Origin: an uncultured Oscillochloris sp. | GTDB lineage: Bacteria; Chloroflexota; Chloroflexia; Chloroflexales; Chloroflexaceae | Length of the DNA stretch: 5,863 bases | NCBI GenBank assembly: GCA_903877945.1 | Contig: CAIRFY010000326.1 | Span: forward strand, 1-5,863 | Direction: 5' to 3' | Shown here: one piece after another, positions 5,118 to 5,863 of the stretch | Numbering within the stretch: the first letter of the stretch is position 1 | Layout: every line of letters begins with the position of its first letter | Translations under genes and position numbers: made by a program | The notes under the pieces: model-generated | Told to the model about the DNA's origin: nothing | Seen by the model: only the letters and a program-made list of their open reading frames with translations | The model's database searches: none

Positions 5118-5326
5118 ATGTGGCACTCGATGCGGGCGCGGCGGTTTATGTCGCTATGGCTGTCACGCTATCGGTCTGGATCGGGATCTTTGTCTACCTC
5201 TGGCGGATCGATGTGCAGGCGCGTGCCCTCAGGCGCGAGCTTGAGCGCGAGGATCGGCGCGAGCAGCCCGCCCCGCCGCGTTCCACTGTCACGCGGGTGC
5301 GCGAAGGCGAGCCGGTAGAAAAGTAG
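5114..5326 (+). CDS. ccmD: CcmD-like small membrane protein
   Basis: A 70-residue protein with one membrane span (about 11-33, AVYVAMAVTLSVWIGIFVYL core), then a basic, charged helix (RIDVQARALRRELERED) and a Pro/Arg-rich tail. This is the usual build of CcmD, which stabilises the CcmABC-CcmE complex and helps release heme-loaded CcmE. CcmD proteins conserve little sequence, so the call rests on topology, size and position between ccmC and ccmE. The start is GTG 5114, overlapping the ccmC stop by 4 nt (GTGA), with a good ribosome-binding site inside ccmC. Starting further upstream, as at the in-frame ATG at 5042, would overlap ccmC by about 75 nt and is unlikely. Confidence 0.75.
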   Translation: MNVALDAGAAVYVAMAVTLSVWIGIFVYLWRIDVQARALRRELEREDRREQPAPPRSTVTRVREGEPVEK

Positions 5327-5375
5327 GGCGGAGGAACGGCCCCGCCGCTGTCATGCACGAACACGAGGATACATT

Positions 5376-5798
5376 ATGGCCACGGTACATGCACCAACCC
5401 GCAGCGGCTTTGAGATCAAGCCGCTCCATATCGCCGGCCTCGGCATCATTGTGCTGGCGATGGTTTATGGTCTATTTGGTTTTAAGGACGCCTTTCGCGC
5501 CTACACCACCAGTGTGGACGAGGCGATCAGCAGCTCGCGCAGCATCCAACTAGCTGGCTTCCTTGGCTCGAAGGGCGAGATGGACGCGCAGGGCCGCTTC
5601 ACCTTCATGCTCCAGGACTCGAACAAACAGATGGTTAAGGTTGTCTCGAACCAGCCGCGACCGGCTAACTTCGAGCAGGCGATTAGCATTGTCGCCATTG
5701 GCCACTACGACAGTGCCCAGCAGGCGTTCCTGGCCGACGACCTGCTGGTGAAGTGCCCATCGAAGTACCAGGAGTTGCAGTCGAACGCGACGAAGTAG
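5376..5798 (+). CDS. ccmE: Cytochrome c maturation heme chaperone CcmE, Cys-type
   Basis: CcmE binds heme covalently outside the membrane and carries it from CcmC to the CcmF ligation complex. The 140-residue protein has an N-terminal anchor (about 17-36). It continues into an OB-fold-like domain with SIQLAGFLGSKGEMD (56-70), FTFMLQD (75-81), VVSNQPRPANFEQAISIVAIGHYD (89-112) and FLADDLLVKCPSKYQE (118-133). In classical CcmE the heme-binding motif at this last position is H-x3-Y (as in AKHDENY). Here it is Cys127-x3-Tyr131 (CPSKY), with no His there. This is the variant known from archaea and some bacteria, including Desulfovibrio. GAGG (5365-5368) precedes the ATG by 7 nt. The gene follows the ccmD-like gene after 49 nt in the same unit; ccmF is expected next. 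Confidence 0.94.
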   Translation: MATVHAPTRSGFEIKPLHIAGLGIIVLAMVYGLFGFKDAFRAYTTSVDEAISSSRSIQLAGFLGSKGEMDAQGRFTFMLQDSNKQMVKVVSNQPRPANFEQAISIVAIGHYDSAQQAFLADDLLVKCPSKYQELQSNATK

Positions 5799-5844
5799 CG
5801 ACAGGGCCGCAGGCCCCCGATAACGACCATGGAGAGGGTTGAAA

Positions 5845-5863
5845 TTGCCTGCATTGCAGGCAA
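5845..5863. repeat. Perfect palindrome at the right edge
   Basis: TTGCCTGC (5845-5852) and GCAGGCAA (5856-5863) are perfect reverse complements around the 3-nt centre ATT. The repeat reaches the last base, so its full length is unknown. A purine-rich GGAGAGGG (5831-5838) lies just upstream. The palindrome could therefore fall within the start of the next gene or form a hairpin at its ribosome-binding site. From the ATG at 5829 only about 11 codons are visible, too few to identify a product. Confidence 0.7.

Noticed and set aside
5804..5816. Terminator after ccmE (GGGCC-GCA-GGCCC)
   Set aside because: The stem is only 5 bp, there is no T tract (CCCGATAACG follows), and the operon is expected to continue.

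Overview
The window is chromosomal DNA from a GC-rich bacterium, most likely a member of the Chloroflexota (class Chloroflexia, Chloroflexus/Roseiflexus/Oscillochloris-like). That placement is an inference. It rests on the protein style, on the System I cytochrome c maturation genes with a Cys-type CcmE, and on the abundant C/G-rich and heptad intergenic repeats. No marker here fixes the genus. Gene calls rest on recognisable motifs; no database search was possible.

Layout. Positions 1-199 are non-coding and hold a large nested inverted repeat (30-120) and a smaller hairpin (156-182) that is a candidate terminator for cysK. cysK (200-1129, minus strand) encodes O-acetylserine sulfhydrylase and has an excellent sigma70-type promoter (1172-1200). 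The divergent spacer (1201-1465) contains a C-rich/G-rich hairpin repeat (1332-1384) and nothing else I can identify. A strong extended -10 promoter (1466-1494) then drives a structured leader of about 139 nt and rplS (ribosomal protein L19, 1640-1993). Downstream, on the same strand, come a class I SAM-dependent methyltransferase (about 1998-2708), rnhB (RNase HII, 2825-3484) and a small membrane protein of the metal-dependent hydrolase type with a C-terminal Cys4 module (3491-4018). The rplS...rnhB order is a common bacterial arrangement, and here the methyltransferase sits between the two.

Both spacers around the methyltransferase carry the same 7-bp sequence family. The rplS/methyltransferase junction has a near-perfect long hairpin made of ATGCAMA-type heptads. 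The methyltransferase/rnhB junction has 14 head-to-tail CTTGCAT-type heptads, ending 6 nt before the rnhB start codon. This is the most unusual feature of the window. The hairpin supplies the only ATG start codons available to the methyltransferase downstream of rplS, and the tandem array occupies the place where the rnhB ribosome-binding site would normally lie.

From 4077 a new promoter drives a cytochrome c maturation operon: ccmC (heme handling, with about 90 extra residues after the second periplasmic His), a ccmD-like single-span protein that overlaps ccmC by 4 nt, and ccmE (heme chaperone of the C-x3-Y variant rather than the His type). Together they would deliver heme across the membrane for attachment to c-type cytochromes; ccmF is the expected next gene. 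The window ends inside or beside a perfect short palindrome (5845-5863).
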